DNA of 64,000 bases from Skeletonema tropicum (taxonomy: Eukaryota; Bacillariophyta; Thalassiosirophyceae; Thalassiosirales; Thalassiosiraceae): the NCBI GenBank assembly GCA_037178625.1, contig CM074144.1, positions 1,240,001 through 1,304,000 on the forward strand. Reading direction: 5' to 3'. Position numbers and translations under genes: made by a program. Positions 10,125 through 21,838 of the stretch are shown one piece after another (position 1 is the stretch's first letter; each line of letters begins with the position of its first letter). The notes below the pieces were generated by a model. The model was not told where the DNA came from and did not search any database. It was given only the letters and a program-made list of their open reading frames with translations.

Positions 10125-12146
10125 TTAGTCATGAGAATACAGAAAGCTCTTAATATGAGCAGCCACCTGATCCTGTTCCAACAAGAACCCATCATGTCCC
10201 GCATCACTATGTATAATCTTCAATTCCCCATTGGGTAGCCAGCTAGCAATCTCCTCCTGTTCTCGAAGCGGGTACAATATATCCGAATCAATCCCAAGAA
10301 CACACACGGGTATTTCCACGTGGGAAAGAACCTCTTCCATAGTTCCACGGCCACGACTCACATCGTGAGAATCCATCTGTTCCGTCAATTTGACATAGGT
10401 TACTGGGTCGAACCGATCGAGGAACTTTTTACCTTGATATTCAAGATAACTCTTGACCTGCCATGGGGCACGACTTCCATAACTTGGACCTGATTCGTCT
10501 GTTAATGCCCGTCCAAACTTTTGATGATACCCCAATGGAGTACGATAGGATACCATACCAATCTGCCGTGCCACGGATAGTCCCGAATGAGGTGGATCAT
10601 GTGGATCAATCCGTCCATTATTCCATTTCGGATCAGCATACACCGCCTGTCGTTGCGTTTCCGATATGGCAATCTGCCAAGCCGTATGTCTTGCCCCACA
10701 AGCAATCGGGACAGCCGATCGTACAAACGGTTCAATCCGTCCATTCCTCCTCGTCGTGAATTCACCCAACCCATACGGAACAGCAGCCGGTGGAGCCTTG
10801 TTGTCATTGTTATTCGCCATCATCGACATCGTCCCCACACCACCACCATTCGATCCTCCCATCATCATTCGACTCTGTCCCATATCCGGCCTTGACGCTC
10901 CAGCCATGACACAATATTCCATAGTTTGCATCCCCCCGAAACTTCCCCCAATGACACACTTGATGGAATTAATCTTGAGTTCATTCTTCAACATGATCAA
11001 TTGCAATCGGACTGTATCTCGTACAGAAACATCGGGAAAGTCAATTCCATAGATTGCTTGACCTTCTTTATTCCTAGGTACATTCCCATTCCCATTACCA
11101 CTTCCACCCTCCATCCCAGGACGAGCACTACTAGGCCCACAACTCCCATAACAACTCCCCAATATATTCGCACAAACCACAAAATATCGATCCGTATCAA
11201 ACGCCTTCCCCGGTCCAAGTAATTCCCCCCACCACGCCTCCAATGATGAATTCCCCGTGAGTGCATGACAAATCACCAATACGTTATCACGTTTGGAATT
11301 TAATGTGCCGTAGGTGTTGTAGTTGATGAATGCTGGGTGGAGTACTCCCCTTGGGAGTGGTGATGATGATGAAGAGGATGAGTGGTGATGATGTCCGGCT
11401 CCGGGAATGTGATGTCCGAATAATCCGAATGATTCGAGATGGTAGGGTTGTGGATGTGTGTATATTTGACCGGAGGATTCCATGTTGCCGTATTCATCAT
11501 CCATGGAGGAGTTGTTGTTGTTGTTGGCGTCGGTTGTTTTGGTTCGAGTGGTTGTGGATGGTGATGATGATTTATTTAGGTGTGAGTTTGTTGTAGTAGC
11601 TGATTGCGGAGATGAATGGATTGACTGATGTTGTTGTTGCTGACGTTTTGAAGGAAGCAAAGGAGAGTCATTATTGAAGCTACTATTACTCTTGCTTGAA
11701 ATAGTCGAATAACAATATCGTGATGGTCGACTGGAGGATGAAATTGATGCAGATGCAGCAGCAGAAGTAACTCGAATATCCTCACGAAAGGACCGACTCG
11801 ATGAAGAGAGACTGCTACTGCTCACCATGGAGGGAGGTGGTGGCGAATGATTGCTATTCGTTACTGTTGTAATATTCATTATTGCTCTGCTGCTGAAAGT
11901 GGAGCAGATGATGGAACTTCGTCGATGTGCTACAATTGTCGTGTGCGATTGATGTGCATGAGCTCTTGAAAAACAATAATTTTCAGGTAACCCATGGCGA
12001 TGGTAGAGCCTTGATGATGCTACTGGACGACTTGATAATGATGCTGTTGTTATTGTCCGTACGTATGGTCTAACCATGGTAGATGAGAACTGCAACGCTG
12101 ATTGCAATTGATTGCGTGAAGGGCCGAGAAGAAATGGCCGATTCAT
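10125..12146 (-). CDS. metX: Homoserine O-acetyltransferase (MetX), 673 aa
   Basis: The enzyme transfers acetyl from acetyl-CoA to L-homoserine in methionine biosynthesis. The catalytic alpha/beta-hydrolase part begins near residue 225 (SGQIYTHPQPYHLESFG). The nucleophile is S402 in the elbow GGSFGGMQ, the acid is D622 in GIDSDILYP, and the base is H651 in DAGHDGFLLE. Other family signatures are VLVICHALTGNS, CANILGSCYGSCGPSS and FPDVSVRDTV. Residues 1-220 are a long Ser/Asn/Gln-rich N-terminal extension absent from bacterial enzymes. It begins with a basic, Ser-rich stretch that could be an organelle transit peptide; there is no obvious signal peptide. A Gly/Asn/Met-rich loop is inserted after the nucleophile region. 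The first third of this gene is copied twice downstream (21166-21838 and 32355-33027). Confidence 0.93.
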   Translation of the reverse strand: MNRPFLLGPSRNQLQSALQFSSTMVRPYVRTITTASLSSRPVASSRLYHRHGLPENYCFSRAHAHQSHTTIVAHRRSSIICSTFSSRAIMNITTVTNSNHSPPPPSMVSSSSLSSSSRSFREDIRVTSAAASASISSSSRPSRYCYSTISSKSNSSFNNDSPLLPSKRQQQQHQSIHSSPQSATTTNSHLNKSSSPSTTTRTKTTDANNNNNSSMDDEYGNMESSGQIYTHPQPYHLESFGLFGHHIPGAGHHHHSSSSSSSPLPRGVLHPAFINYNTYGTLNSKRDNVLVICHALTGNSSLEAWWGELLGPGKAFDTDRYFVVCANILGSCYGSCGPSSARPGMEGGSGNGNGNVPRNKEGQAIYGIDFPDVSVRDTVRLQLIMLKNELKINSIKCVIGGSFGGMQTMEYCVMAGASRPDMGQSRMMMGGSNGGGVGTMSMMANNNDNKAPPAAVPYGLGEFTTRRNGRIEPFVRSAVPIACGARHTAWQIAISETQRQAVYADPKWNNGRIDPHDPPHSGLSVARQIGMVSYRTPLGYHQKFGRALTDESGPSYGSRAPWQVKSYLEYQGKKFLDRFDPVTYVKLTEQMDSHDVSRGRGTMEEVLSHVEIPVCVLGIDSDILYPLREQEEIASWLPNGELKIIHSDAGHDGFLLEQDQVAAHIKSFLYSHD

Positions 12147-12784
12147 GTTTGTGGTCTCAGATAGAAATTATGATATTGATGACTGATGTCAATGATGACT
12201 ACATTTATTTGTTGCTCTCCTCTATCCTATCTACTACTGCTGCCCGCCTCGGTTGGCTTCATTGTCGTTGCAAATCTGTATTGCCAAGTATAGTGCCAAT
12301 CACTGCCGTGCGTCGATCGGGAGGTTAGTGCGACCATGTGCGTGGTTCGTGCGTTTTTGTGGTGGTGGGTGGTGGGGTAGGTGTCGAATAAATGAACTAT
12401 TCCCCCGAAGGGTAAAAGTTCGGCTATCCCGGGATTCTTTGGGGGGGTAGTCTAATTAGGTAGAGTCGTAACTAAAGTGATGTAAGATGTAAGGATAAAC
12501 TTTTCGGCTGGGCTAGGATTTGGAGGTTGGGGGGAACGGACGAAGGCTGAGGGGATTTAACAGCATCAAAACTGCCTCAAGAGAGTCACACAGTCACACA
12601 ATAATATTTATATTTTTATCCCGTAACTATTCAAAACTCTTCTCAACTAAAATAATAACTATCTATCTATTTATCTATCTATCTATCTAACTAACTACTA
12701 AAACTGTACAACATGTATGTGTGTGTCGATGTCATCAACTTCTTCATCAACCCCCTTGAAGACTCGTGACTTGTGAAACAACTT
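12147..12784. other. MetX upstream region and 3' flank of BspA-like gene
   Basis: No gene is seen. The stretch includes a TATC microsatellite at about 12659-12690. In units 2 and 3 the matching position carries a long GATA tract followed by the TATC tract, forming a palindrome. Confidence 0.5.
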
Positions 12785-14359
12785 CTACCAAAATAAACTG
12801 GATTCCATCTCTCCAGAACATTCAGCGAAATAGCACTTTCTACCACCCTTTCCACAGTCCTGTCCCTGACTTTGACAGATTCCATCTACTTCTGCTTTGT
12901 CTCCAAACTCACAGATTGTTGTAAACAAAGGTTCGTGCTTCCGGCAGATAAACTTAGTGGTGGTAGCAGAAAAAGCCTCGACTGCACTTTTTGGCTGCAG
13001 AATGAAAAATGTGTTTTACAGATCGAACAAAAAAGAATTGGTTAGAAAAAGATGAATTGATTGTCAAACAAAGATCTTCTTGGTGCTTCATAATTCTTAC
13101 AGGTGTTGGTGGCAAAGGACCCTTTCCTTTGCCTTTGCCTTTACCCTTCCAACCTCTTGAATTTGTTGGAGGTGCAGTTGGTGGAGATGTCGGAGCTGTG
13201 GTTGGATTCGAAGTAGGCGAATTTGTTGGAGATGCAGTTGGTGAGGATGTTGGAGCTGTGGTTGGATTCGAAGTAGGCGAGTTTGTTGGAGATGCAGTTG
13301 GTGAGGATGTCGGAGCTGTGGTTGGATTCGAAGTAGGCGAATTTGTCGGAGATGCAGTTGGTGGAGATGTTGGAGCTGTGGTTGGATTTGAAGTAGGCGA
13401 ATTTGTCGGAGATGCAGTTGGTGAAGATTTGGACCTGGACTTGGTTGATTGGTTGGTCCTGGAGAGGGAGCTTTCGAAGGATTGGGTGTAGGAGACTTTG
13501 TCGGAGGATGTGTGTAGGCTTGGCACTCAGCAGCAGAACCAGCACAAAATGCACTCTGAGCAGAAGTTGGAGTTGCTTTGTTAGGGCAACCTGAGCCTGT
13601 GAAGATTTGAATTGCATTTCCATAAGGGAACTTGTCCTTCCATGCACAGAGGTTTTGGTTGAAGGCAGATGCCAAATAGAACATGTATCTCATGGAACTA
13701 ACAGAGGATGTATCCCAGGCTCCAATGTCTTGGTTGAAGGCAGATGCCCGATAGAACATGCCACTCATGTAAAGAACAGAAGATGTATCCCAGCCTCCAA
13801 TGTCTTGGTTGAAGGCAGATGCCGCCTGGAACATGCCACTCATGTTAGTAACAGAGGATATATCCCAGCCTCCAATGCCTTGGTTGAATGCAGATGAATA
13901 GAACATGCCCACCAAGGAAAGAACAGAAGATGTATCCCAGCCTCCAATGTCTTGGTTGAATTCAGATGCTTCATAGAACATTCTAGTCATGTCAGTAACT
14001 GAGGATGTATCCCAGCCTCCAATGTCTTGGTTGAAGGCAGATGCCCCCCGGAACATCTGATCCATTCTAGTAACTGAGGATGTATCCCATTGTGAAATAT
14101 CAGCATTGAAGGTACCCTTGCCATAGAACAAATCTCTCATGGTGGTGACTTTGGTGGTACACCAGTTCTCAATCGATCCATATTGGCCAATGTCAGTATC
14201 AGTCCAAGTGCCTTCAACAAACTTATTGACTGCTTCCTTCAGATAAATGCCATCAGCAGCAAAGCATGTTTGAGCAGCATGAGCTTGAGTGGACATTCCA
14301 AGGCCAAGTAGGAGGAGAACCAGCACCAAGCGAACTGGTGTTGGTGTGAAAAAGTGCAT
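12785..14359 (-). pseudogene. Secreted BspA-like (DUF285) repeat protein, copy 1, frameshifted
   Basis: The ATG at 14359 starts a signal peptide ([21 protein letters not shown], cleavage likely after AHA). A unique 40-residue stretch follows, then about seven 25-residue repeats of the form [25 protein letters not shown]. This is the BspA-like surface repeat family (DUF285). Next come a Cys-containing linker and a Pro/Thr/Ser tract made of 20-residue repeats ([19 protein letters not shown]). A GTAAG donor and CTGCAG acceptor define an intron at 12995-13100, and exon 2 (12785-12994) encodes a six-cysteine tail. Compared with copy 2, one G is missing just after position 13428. The exon 1 length (1259 nt) is therefore out of frame and the PT tract is misread. 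Such proteins are expected to be exported or cell-wall attached. Either a recent null allele or a base-call error would explain it. Confidence 0.8.
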
Positions 14360-16653
14360 TGTGATGTACCTAGTACTTGGGGGTGATAATATTTCTGTAA
14401 ATGTAGATGTAGGAATAGGAAAATAATAATGTTAGAATGATTGGGTGAGAATCTGAGAATAATAATGATAAAAGAAAAAGTCATTGTCATATTGTATGAT
14501 CATGAAAATATTACATGACAATGACAACCATCTCCATCACATCGTCATTATCATGACACAATCATTGCCATAAAACATAAAGCTCTCTGCCCTCTCCAGT
14601 AGTGTAGTAAGGTTATGCAGTACCCTACAACTTGCATGGGAAAAGTGCTGCGCTGCCAGCGCTGCCAGCTTTTTCTCGCCAAATTTGTGAAGGTTGAAGG
14701 GGGCGGGGGGAGTTTTGGGGGGGCAGGATTTTTCGTTCAGGCGGGAGGATTTGGAATTTGGTCGCTGCGCGCTTTACCTGTTTCCACTGTGACTGGTTCC
14801 TGGTTCCGCTCTCCGCTCTCCGCCCAGTCTCCGCCCTCTCGCTCCATCTCCATCCCACTCCCAGCCACTCCCAACCATCCTGCTGCCGCTGATATGATGG
14901 CTGCTGTTGCTGATGATGATGTCTGTGGCTGTGATGGGTTGGTTGCCGTCTGTTCTGTTTGCATAGTTGCTGCTGCTATTGCTATTGTTCTTGCTGCTGC
15001 TGCTGCTGATGATGATGATGAATGCTCGATGCTCTGAACACGACGAAGAAGAAGGCGGCTATTAGCGCGGCTTCCAAGTGCGACTTCCAACCCGACAGCC
15101 CAACGGTGACCCTTCCAAACAGCATGAGCAACTAGCAGCTAGCGGCAGCTTTTCGTCCATCATTTGCCGACATCTCTGCAAAATAATCCAACACATTCCA
15201 GAGCGTCCCCATAAAATGTAGATGTTGCGTAGATGTAAATGAAGCACTTACCAGCTTGTTACCTTGAATGAATAAATAAATGCAAATACAAAGTTAATCA
15301 GATTATATCTACCACATTAATCAGGACCGGCTTGATTCAACGTACCGTCTTTTGGATTGCCGAAAGAATTGCCAGACAGCAACAGAAGCACTTCCCAGCT
15401 TGAATGAAAGAGAAATGGGTGCAAGCTTGTGCGGGACAAGCGGCACTGCGTAGCACAGGGATCTGCGGAAGCAAATGACCAGATGATATAGGGTTGACTA
15501 CCTACTCCTTCGTCGAGAGCAAAAGCAAAGCAATTGATCAAGAATTGAAGAATTGATGAAGAAAGAAGTGATTATTTCGATTAGAAAGCCTGAGATCTTG
15601 CCGGCAAAGTTAACCATTGGAGCCATCTGCCTCGGCAGATTGGTCGCGGTCCTGGTCCTGTGACGACGAGCGAGCCGATCTTCGCTTCGAATAATTGGAA
15701 AGAGATTTCTTTAGTGAATGAACGGAGATTGTACGGTACTGGATGTGTCCATCTGAGTCCCGTTTAATCTTACAATGAGATTGATCAAAGTGTCGTCATC
15801 GTCATGGTCGTGGCATGCGGTGCTAGCTGCAAGCCCTGAGCCTGAGTAGTCATTTTAGTCCTGTTAATTTCCAGAGCCATAGAGAAAGGGCTACTCTATC
15901 TGCTGAATGTAAATGTGTTGAATGACCTTCAAATTTAAATATTCTCACGAGCACGACAAGGCTACATACACTGTTGTTGTGCTGCCAGTAGCTCGGGCTA
16001 AGTACAATAAGTATTGTCTAACGCACGGGCTTATTTTTTAGGAGTTAGTAAGTACTTCGGAGTATCTGCTGAATGTAAATGTGCGTGAATGACCTCCATA
16101 TTAAAATAGATACTTTTGTGTAAATGGCCTTGGGCCAGAGGGCTTATTTTATGTAAGGAGTATCTGCTGAATGTATGTGCGTGAATCACGAGCACGGCAA
16201 TGGCTCACTGTTGTTGTAAGTGGATCTTTGATATTTTATGTGGGTCTTTTGTTGTATGGTTGTTGTACTTATGTGGGTCTTTTTACGAAGGCATGAGCGA
16301 GCTCGATTGTTGTCTTCTTGCATAAGTATTTACATAATGGGTCGTACTTAGCGGCACTGTCGCACAAGCACAAACCACATACAATCAACATCATAATACA
16401 TAATACTCTTAAGAGAAGTACTACTGGAGCTGCAATAAATCAAGTCGATTTGGCATGATAAGTACAATACAATAAGTATAGAACATGAAAGACACTGACG
16501 TAGTTCGAAGGTCACAAAACTGAGAACTTAAAGATGTGTAAGAGGGTTGCTTGGAGGGATCAATTTTTGGTGGCGGCGGCTGACGAGAAAAAAACGCAAT
16601 AGGAGTAATCCATTCACAAGGACCCCTTAGCACTCTCTCATAATATTTATTAT
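14360..16653. other. Spacer of the duplicated unit, low-complexity trinucleotide tract
   Basis: No gene can be supported. The first 100 bases upstream of the BspA-like gene are its promoter region. Bases 14881-15022 are a GCT/GAT trinucleotide tract. The frames through it differ in length and sequence between unit 1 and unit 2 (24.2-26.1 kb), because the repeat count changed out of phase, which argues against coding. Phrases such as 'tatctgctgaatgta' recur at 15898, 16063 and 16160. Confidence 0.5.
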
Positions 16654-17653
16654 ACTTCTCAAGCACAACACTGCGTGGGCTCTTCGTCGGCACTTCCGTG
16701 ATCGTCACCCGCGGGACTATGTGGACGTCGAGGGATCTGGAGTCTTCCCGAAGTGTCATCTCTGCAATATGCAGACTGACCCACGGTGGGCTGCCAGACA
16801 CGAGAGGTCAAAGTTCTGTCGGACGGGGAGGGAGAGGATAGTGCAAACTAATGCGGCTATTGCAAACCAGCGGGCTCTTGAAGTTGGCTTTACGGCGTAT
16901 GGAGAGGACCTCGAACGGGTGGAGGTGTTTAAGTATCTTGGTCGGCTCATGTCGATGGATGATACTGACACGCAGGCGATTCGGAGTAATCTGACCAAGG
17001 CCCGAAAGGCGTGGAAAATGATATCTCGTCTCCTGCGTAGCGAGAACATGAAACCCAGGGTTTGCGGGGCAGTGCTTTTGTATGGGAGTGAGAATTGGGT
17101 ATTGACGGATTCGGCGTTGCGGTGTCTGGAAGGCTTCTATTATCGAGCTGCTTGCCGCATGGCACGCAAGAATCGACCTAAGAAGAACGAACGGACTGGA
17201 GAGTGGAGGTATCCGGATAAGAAGGAGTTATTTGAGGAGGTTGGGCTGTATACTTTGACGGAGTACATCGAAAAGCGGAGAAAGACTATTGGGGCATACA
17301 TCAGGGACCGCTCGATTCTGGATCTTTGTAGGGATGGTGAGAGACAACGTGGTACCAGCAAACACCGATGGTGGTGGGAGCAGCCATATGAGGCGGACCC
17401 GGAGAGGGAAGAGGATGCCTCTTCTATTGTATCTGGAGCCGCGTCTGAGGTGGAATCGCTGTTGTCTGTCGAGGATAGTGCATGAAGGGGTTGGCTAGCT
17501 GGATCTTCAAGTGTGGGGTTTAGTATAGTCTTTTATTTCTATAACAGCAAGCGCCTAGGGGTTGCACGAGCACTGCCCGCGGACTTGTTAGTCCATTCGT
17601 TGGGAAAGACGTGTAATGCCCGAAGGCCAAGTTACACACACACTTCTCAAGCA
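16654..17653 (+). mobile_element. 5'-truncated LINE-like insertion with 12-bp target duplication, unit 1
   Basis: The 12 bases ACTTCTCAAGCA occur at 16654-16665 and again at 17642-17653. Between them lie 976 bases whose reading frame is already open at the first inserted base and ends at 17485, followed by about 156 bases of 3' UTR-like sequence. A 5'-truncated coding segment bounded by a direct repeat of this size is what target-primed reverse transcription leaves behind. The identical structure is present in unit 2, so the insertion predates the segmental duplication. Confidence 0.75.
16667..17485 (+). pseudogene. C-terminal part of a non-LTR reverse transcriptase, unit 1
   Basis: The frame has no proper start; it is open from the truncation point (ALRRHFRDRHPRDYVDV). 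It continues through a CX2CX11HX5C motif (C..C at CHLCNMQ, H and C in RHERSKFC), a putative nucleic-acid-binding finger. It then enters the conserved region seen after the reverse transcriptase palm in LINE-like proteins: FKYLGRLMSMDDTDTQAIRSN, a helix, then AVLLYGSENWVLT. The rest is charged, Trp-rich sequence ending in an acidic tail. No catalytic palm motif (such as FADD) is included, so this piece cannot be an active polymerase. Confidence 0.75.
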
Positions 17654-20319
17654 AGACACATTTGATCGTCCTACTTCCAGATTGTGACTTCTACGGGCGG
17701 TTGCGCATATTATGTGTATGTCGCCCTTTCATCTCTTATTCTTATTTCTAGTAGCAGATTGGTTCAGGGTAGATGCTTCATAATCTTCATCTCGTACAGA
17801 ATGCCGCCTCTTTCCCTCACGATAATGCAAATTAACGTCTCACCGCAGAAGAGAATAGAAGGCTCAATTATTTACACCCACGCGCTGCCGCAACGCTGCT
17901 GAATATTCCTAATACGTCACCCGATAACTCAGATTGATTGTGGCTCGATTGTGTACACTCAAGCCATAGTAATGCGAGTGATGATGAAAGGAGTACTCTA
18001 AAAGAAGACATCATCAATATAATCCACCACGAGAATTTACTACATTGTCGCAATGCGAAAGCCGCTGGATGAGTATCCCCTTCGAGATGTAATCCCCGCC
18101 CTCCCTCAGGGTCAGGAGAGTGTTGTTCAATAATGAGTGACATGTGCTACCAAAACATGGCCAGCACAGAGACGAGATGCCATCGCTATTTTGTCGTATT
18201 GTAATCATTGTCCCGTTCTGTTTGTTGTTGTAGACATTCCCACATCTCTCCCTATTGTACGTTCTGTCGTGTGAATATTTGGATACGCCACGCTGCATCG
18301 TTGGACAATAAGTATGAAGGGGTCGGCGAATTCTGCGGATTGAAAAGACGCCGACTCGTCTACTATTGCTCCATCATCAACACTAACGAATAGTCTAGTA
18401 ATGACTAGTAATGGAAGAGTTTCACGCCTAGAGAGAGATCCTTGGTTCACGAGAGGGGGCGTGCAGTTGTGTCAAAAAAATAATGATCACTTTGTGTACG
18501 CGAATGGTACCCAAAATGAAGGAGCGGTTTCGCCGATATTCCTTCACATAATGAGATCATAATATCGGTCGTCCACTGAGATCGTCTCCGCCGGTTGTTA
18601 GCGATGCCGGCCGACGTTCTGCTCTAGCACGGCGCGCAGCGCCGTCTCTCCATGATTGTTTTGTGCACAGATTTGATTTTTATGGCCAGCAAAATGGCGG
18701 ACTGGGCTCTACGGGGCTCCCCGTTCCCCGCTGGGACCAAAACCACCCGCCCCAGTTTGTCGATTTCAACTTTCCAACCCGCTTTTTCCTTTTTCCATCT
18801 TCGATTCGTGATTCGTCCATGAGCGATCCTTACGCCCTTTAGCTCTGTGCCTCTAATGATGTGGCTCTCCTAGAGAGACGCCGCCGACCGCCTAAACCCT
18901 GCGTCGGGATCATCTACAGGACCAATATGATCAATGGTACCCGTTGGTTTGGGCCGCGGTAGTGTGTGTGGTGTTGTGGTGTGGCCTCCGGCTTCGGATC
19001 ATCTTTTTCAGAGTTTTTCAGCCGGCGTCAAGCAGTGGTGAAGATCACATCAACCGCAAACATCCGTCTCGCCTCCTCTTCGTCACATGTTGATTCTTCG
19101 TATATTTGGGGATGTTTCGGTGCCGATATTCCTTCGGTTGGGGCTTGTATTCATGCTGAATTTGTGTTGAGACGAGGAGTGCATTATTTTCAAATAATAC
19201 GACTTTTTTCTCTTGGAAAAATGAAAGGAAAGTGATCGGATTGGTAGCAGTAGCAAGTGGTTATGGGACCTTCTACCAAAACACAGCAACAGCGACAGTA
19301 CCACGAGTTCAATTGAGGACTCATCACTACATGATACTCCTACAATACTATCCAAGAATGTTATGGCTGGAGAAAACACATGGTTAATCTTGAGAGTACA
19401 TTTAATACAACGCTGCATGCAACATAACAACAAATGTAAAAAGCAAGAGCACAATCTCATCCATGATGGACAAAGAAATTCTTCTTGTAAAGTCCAATGA
19501 AGAAGCAGTAGAACATGTAGAGGGATGGTTTCATTTCTTGAAGACTCTGGTGAAATGATGAATGAAAAAGAAGAAGAAAAGTGGCTCTTGTCGTTGTTGG
19601 AACTGATGAAGAAAGCTATCGTGGAGTATTTAAGGAATATTTGGAATAAGGCGATGCAGCACCCATTGCCGTCGAAACGCTCGTTAGACATGATGCTGAT
19701 GTAGGGCGAGGTACCGATGGGCATGTTTGGTCCGACTTCTAGTTCTAGGTTGTGCCCTTGAGCGCAGTTGATGATGGGAGTTAGGTGGATGTTTTTATGC
19801 TGCTAATGTTTTGAGAGAAGATGATGAGAATCTGCTGTTTATTGGTTGCTGTTATGTTGTTCTGGGGCATCTTTCAATGAAATGTTCAAGAACAGATGAG
19901 AACGCGGCACTTTGCAAGGCCGATGTATCGATCGGAGCAGAATATTTTGACACCTTCGGGGAGAAGGTAGGGGGGAAGGGGGAATCGACAATGTTGATAA
20001 TTATCCCGACAAGGCTGTGGCATCCTACGATGCTGCTATCTGCTATTGAGTGAGCTAGAGAGGCCAACTTTATTCATGAGCAGGGATGGCCGTGAGAATG
20101 CTGGATTTTACTCTTACAGAATTTTGGTACACCAACAAGTCTTCGATAATCTTTTTGGTACAGAGGCAAACAGAGCACGAGATGATGAGGCAAGGAAACA
20201 CACCGTGTACTTTCCACACGCTTATGCTATGGCTATGCATGACAATGTGGGTAGGGTAAGGAGCTATTTGCTTGTTTGGTTTCATTAATTATATAAAAAT
20301 ATATTAATATGAATGCATA
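17654..20319. other. Spacer of the duplicated unit, no confident gene
   Basis: Several frames are open for 80-210 codons on both strands, for example 213 codons on the minus strand at 19083-19724. The opposite strand over the same bases also reads a plausible Ser-rich fragment. None has recognisable domains, and the codon patterns are not persuasive. Conservation between the two units is uninformative because all the DNA is nearly identical. It could hold decayed genes. Confidence 0.4.
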
Positions 20320-20852
20320 CTACTTCCAACTTCTTCCATATTTGTCTGGAGCGAAAATCACTTTCCACTTGTACACTGAACTTTTGCAATCAGCTTCAAT
20401 AACCTTAAACGTCGTTTTAAGAAGTTCATCAGCATTATCCCAAAAGTCTGCTTCGGAAGCACGGACAGGATCGGAAGGCTGATCAATCTCCTTGGATATC
20501 ACAGCCTGCTTCCCAAATCTTGTTATAACTGCACGGATGGTGCGTTCCTTTTTACCATTTACTAGGCCAAGCTTGATATCAACGCTTGTCCAATTCAAGC
20601 GGATCTTTCGGGAATGAATCAAAGTTACCTCGGTTCCACTGGCAGTGCTCTAGCTTCCATTTCGTACTCTTGTTCACGTGTGATTTCGTTTCCATCCTTG
20701 GATGAAAAGATAAATTTTTTGTGATAGAGATTGTTGAAGCGTGATGTAAATTCCTTTTCAGAGATGTTGCTGGTACCGTCAAAGGCGGCAATGTATCGGC
20801 GGAAGGCGCGCTCAAATTGATAGGATTGATAGGATCGATGGGGATGGGACAT
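20320..20852 (-). pseudogene. Small gene broken by a frameshift, unit 1
   Basis: Two adjacent frames together read as one protein of about 175 residues. The first starts MSHPHRSYQSYQFERAFRRY, continues NISEKEFTSRFNNLYHKKF and reaches EMEARA. The second resumes with ASGTEVTLIHSRKIRLNWTS and ends at YGRSWK. The break is a one-base frame change at about 20640. The arrangement, with a helix, an NLYHKKFIFSSKDG turn, and paired beta strands TLIHSRKIRL / VDIKLGLVNGK, suggests a SnoaL/NTF2-like fold. That is a tentative inference. The same break occurs in unit 2 (31509-32041). Confidence 0.45.
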
Positions 20853-21165
20853 TGTTATATTTATATACTAGTTGGTCGACTGTTTTTAGTTGTTGCTTTT
20901 GTAATCTATGAGAGCTTGAGGCGAGGTGTAGAGGCTTGATTTTGCTGTTTCCTTTCAGCTCTTGCTACAAAGTGAAAGGCTCTTACTTGAAAACAAAGGT
21001 AGTTGGTATTGTACATACAGTGTGTCCACAGAAATTGCTCGCGAAAGTGTCAGCTCATGGGGGCGGGCAAATATCGTGGACGGGCGGGCAATTACTGAAA
21101 GGCATTGTTTCGGGATTCTCGTGTCCGGATTTCTAAGCGGGCAAATACTGTGGACGGGCACATCG

Positions 21166-21838
21166 TCCATGGAGGAGTTGTTGTTGTTGTTGGCGTCGGT
21201 TGCTTTAGTTCGAGTGGTTGTGGATGGTGATGATTTATTTAGGTGGGAGTTTGTAGTAGCTGATTGCGGAGATGAGAATAGATTGACTGATGTTGTTGTT
21301 GTTGTTGTTGTTGCTTCTGCTGCTGACGTTTTGAAGGAAGCAAAGGAGAGTCATTATTGAAGCTACTACTCTTGCTTGAAATCGTCGAATAACAATATCG
21401 TGATGGTCGACTGGAGGATGAAATTGATGCAGATGCAGCAGCGGTAACTCGAATATCATCACGAAAGGAACGACTCGATGACGAGAGACTGCTACTGCTC
21501 ACCATGGAGGGAGGTGGTGGCGAATGATTGCTGTTCGTTACTGTTGTAATATTCATTATTGCTCTGCTGCTGAAAGTGGAGCAGATGATGGAACTTCGTC
21601 GATGTGTTACAATAGTACTACTTCTTGTCAACGTGTGCGATTGATGTGCATGAGCTCTTGAAAAACAATATTTTGCAGGTAACCCATGGCGATGGTATAG
21701 CCTTGATGATGCTACTGGACGACTTGATAATGATGCTGTTGTTATTGTCCGTACGTGTGGTCTAACCATGGTAGATGAGAACTGCAACGCTGATTGCAAT
21801 TGATTGCGTGAAGGGCTGAGAAGAAATGGCCGATTCAT
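21166..21838 (-). pseudogene. Truncated 5' fragment of MetX, unit 2
   Basis: This region copies the start codon and about the first 215 codons of the metX gene at 12146, ending where the duplication unit begins. The reading frame stops at 199 codons because a frame change follows the glutamine tract (QQQKQQQQQQQHQSIY). None of the catalytic part is present. The N-terminal, transit-peptide-like sequence and the upstream region are retained, so a promoter copied from metX may still drive a non-enzymatic transcript. Confidence 0.85.

Larger units (their letters stand above)
11500..21165. repeat. Tandem segmental duplication, unit 1 (9.67 kb)
   Basis: The unit starts inside the MetX coding sequence at the 'tccatggaggag' run and ends where that same run reappears at 21166. 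Its contents in order are the MetX 5' third, the MetX upstream region, a BspA-like gene, about 2.3 kb of spacer, a LINE-like fragment, about 2.7 kb of spacer and a broken small gene. Near-identity to unit 2 holds over nearly the whole length. Lengths differ mainly by microsatellites, protein repeats and one large insertion in unit 2. Confidence 0.9.

Noticed and set aside
10463..11222. Several plus-strand frames of about 100 codons within metX
   Set aside because: They are antisense shadows of the strongly supported homoserine O-acetyltransferase.
13009..13491. 160-codon plus-strand frame opposite the BspA-like gene
   Set aside because: It is the antisense of the Pro/Thr/Ser repeats, which lack stops in several frames.
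14625..15090. Open frames on both strands (up to 140 codons) over a GCT/GAT tract
   Set aside because: The frame and length change between unit 1 and unit 2 because of out-of-phase repeat differences, and the peptides are low complexity.
19083..19724. 213-codon minus-strand frame
   Set aside because: No domain or signal is visible, the opposite strand also reads open in places, and conservation between units carries no information.
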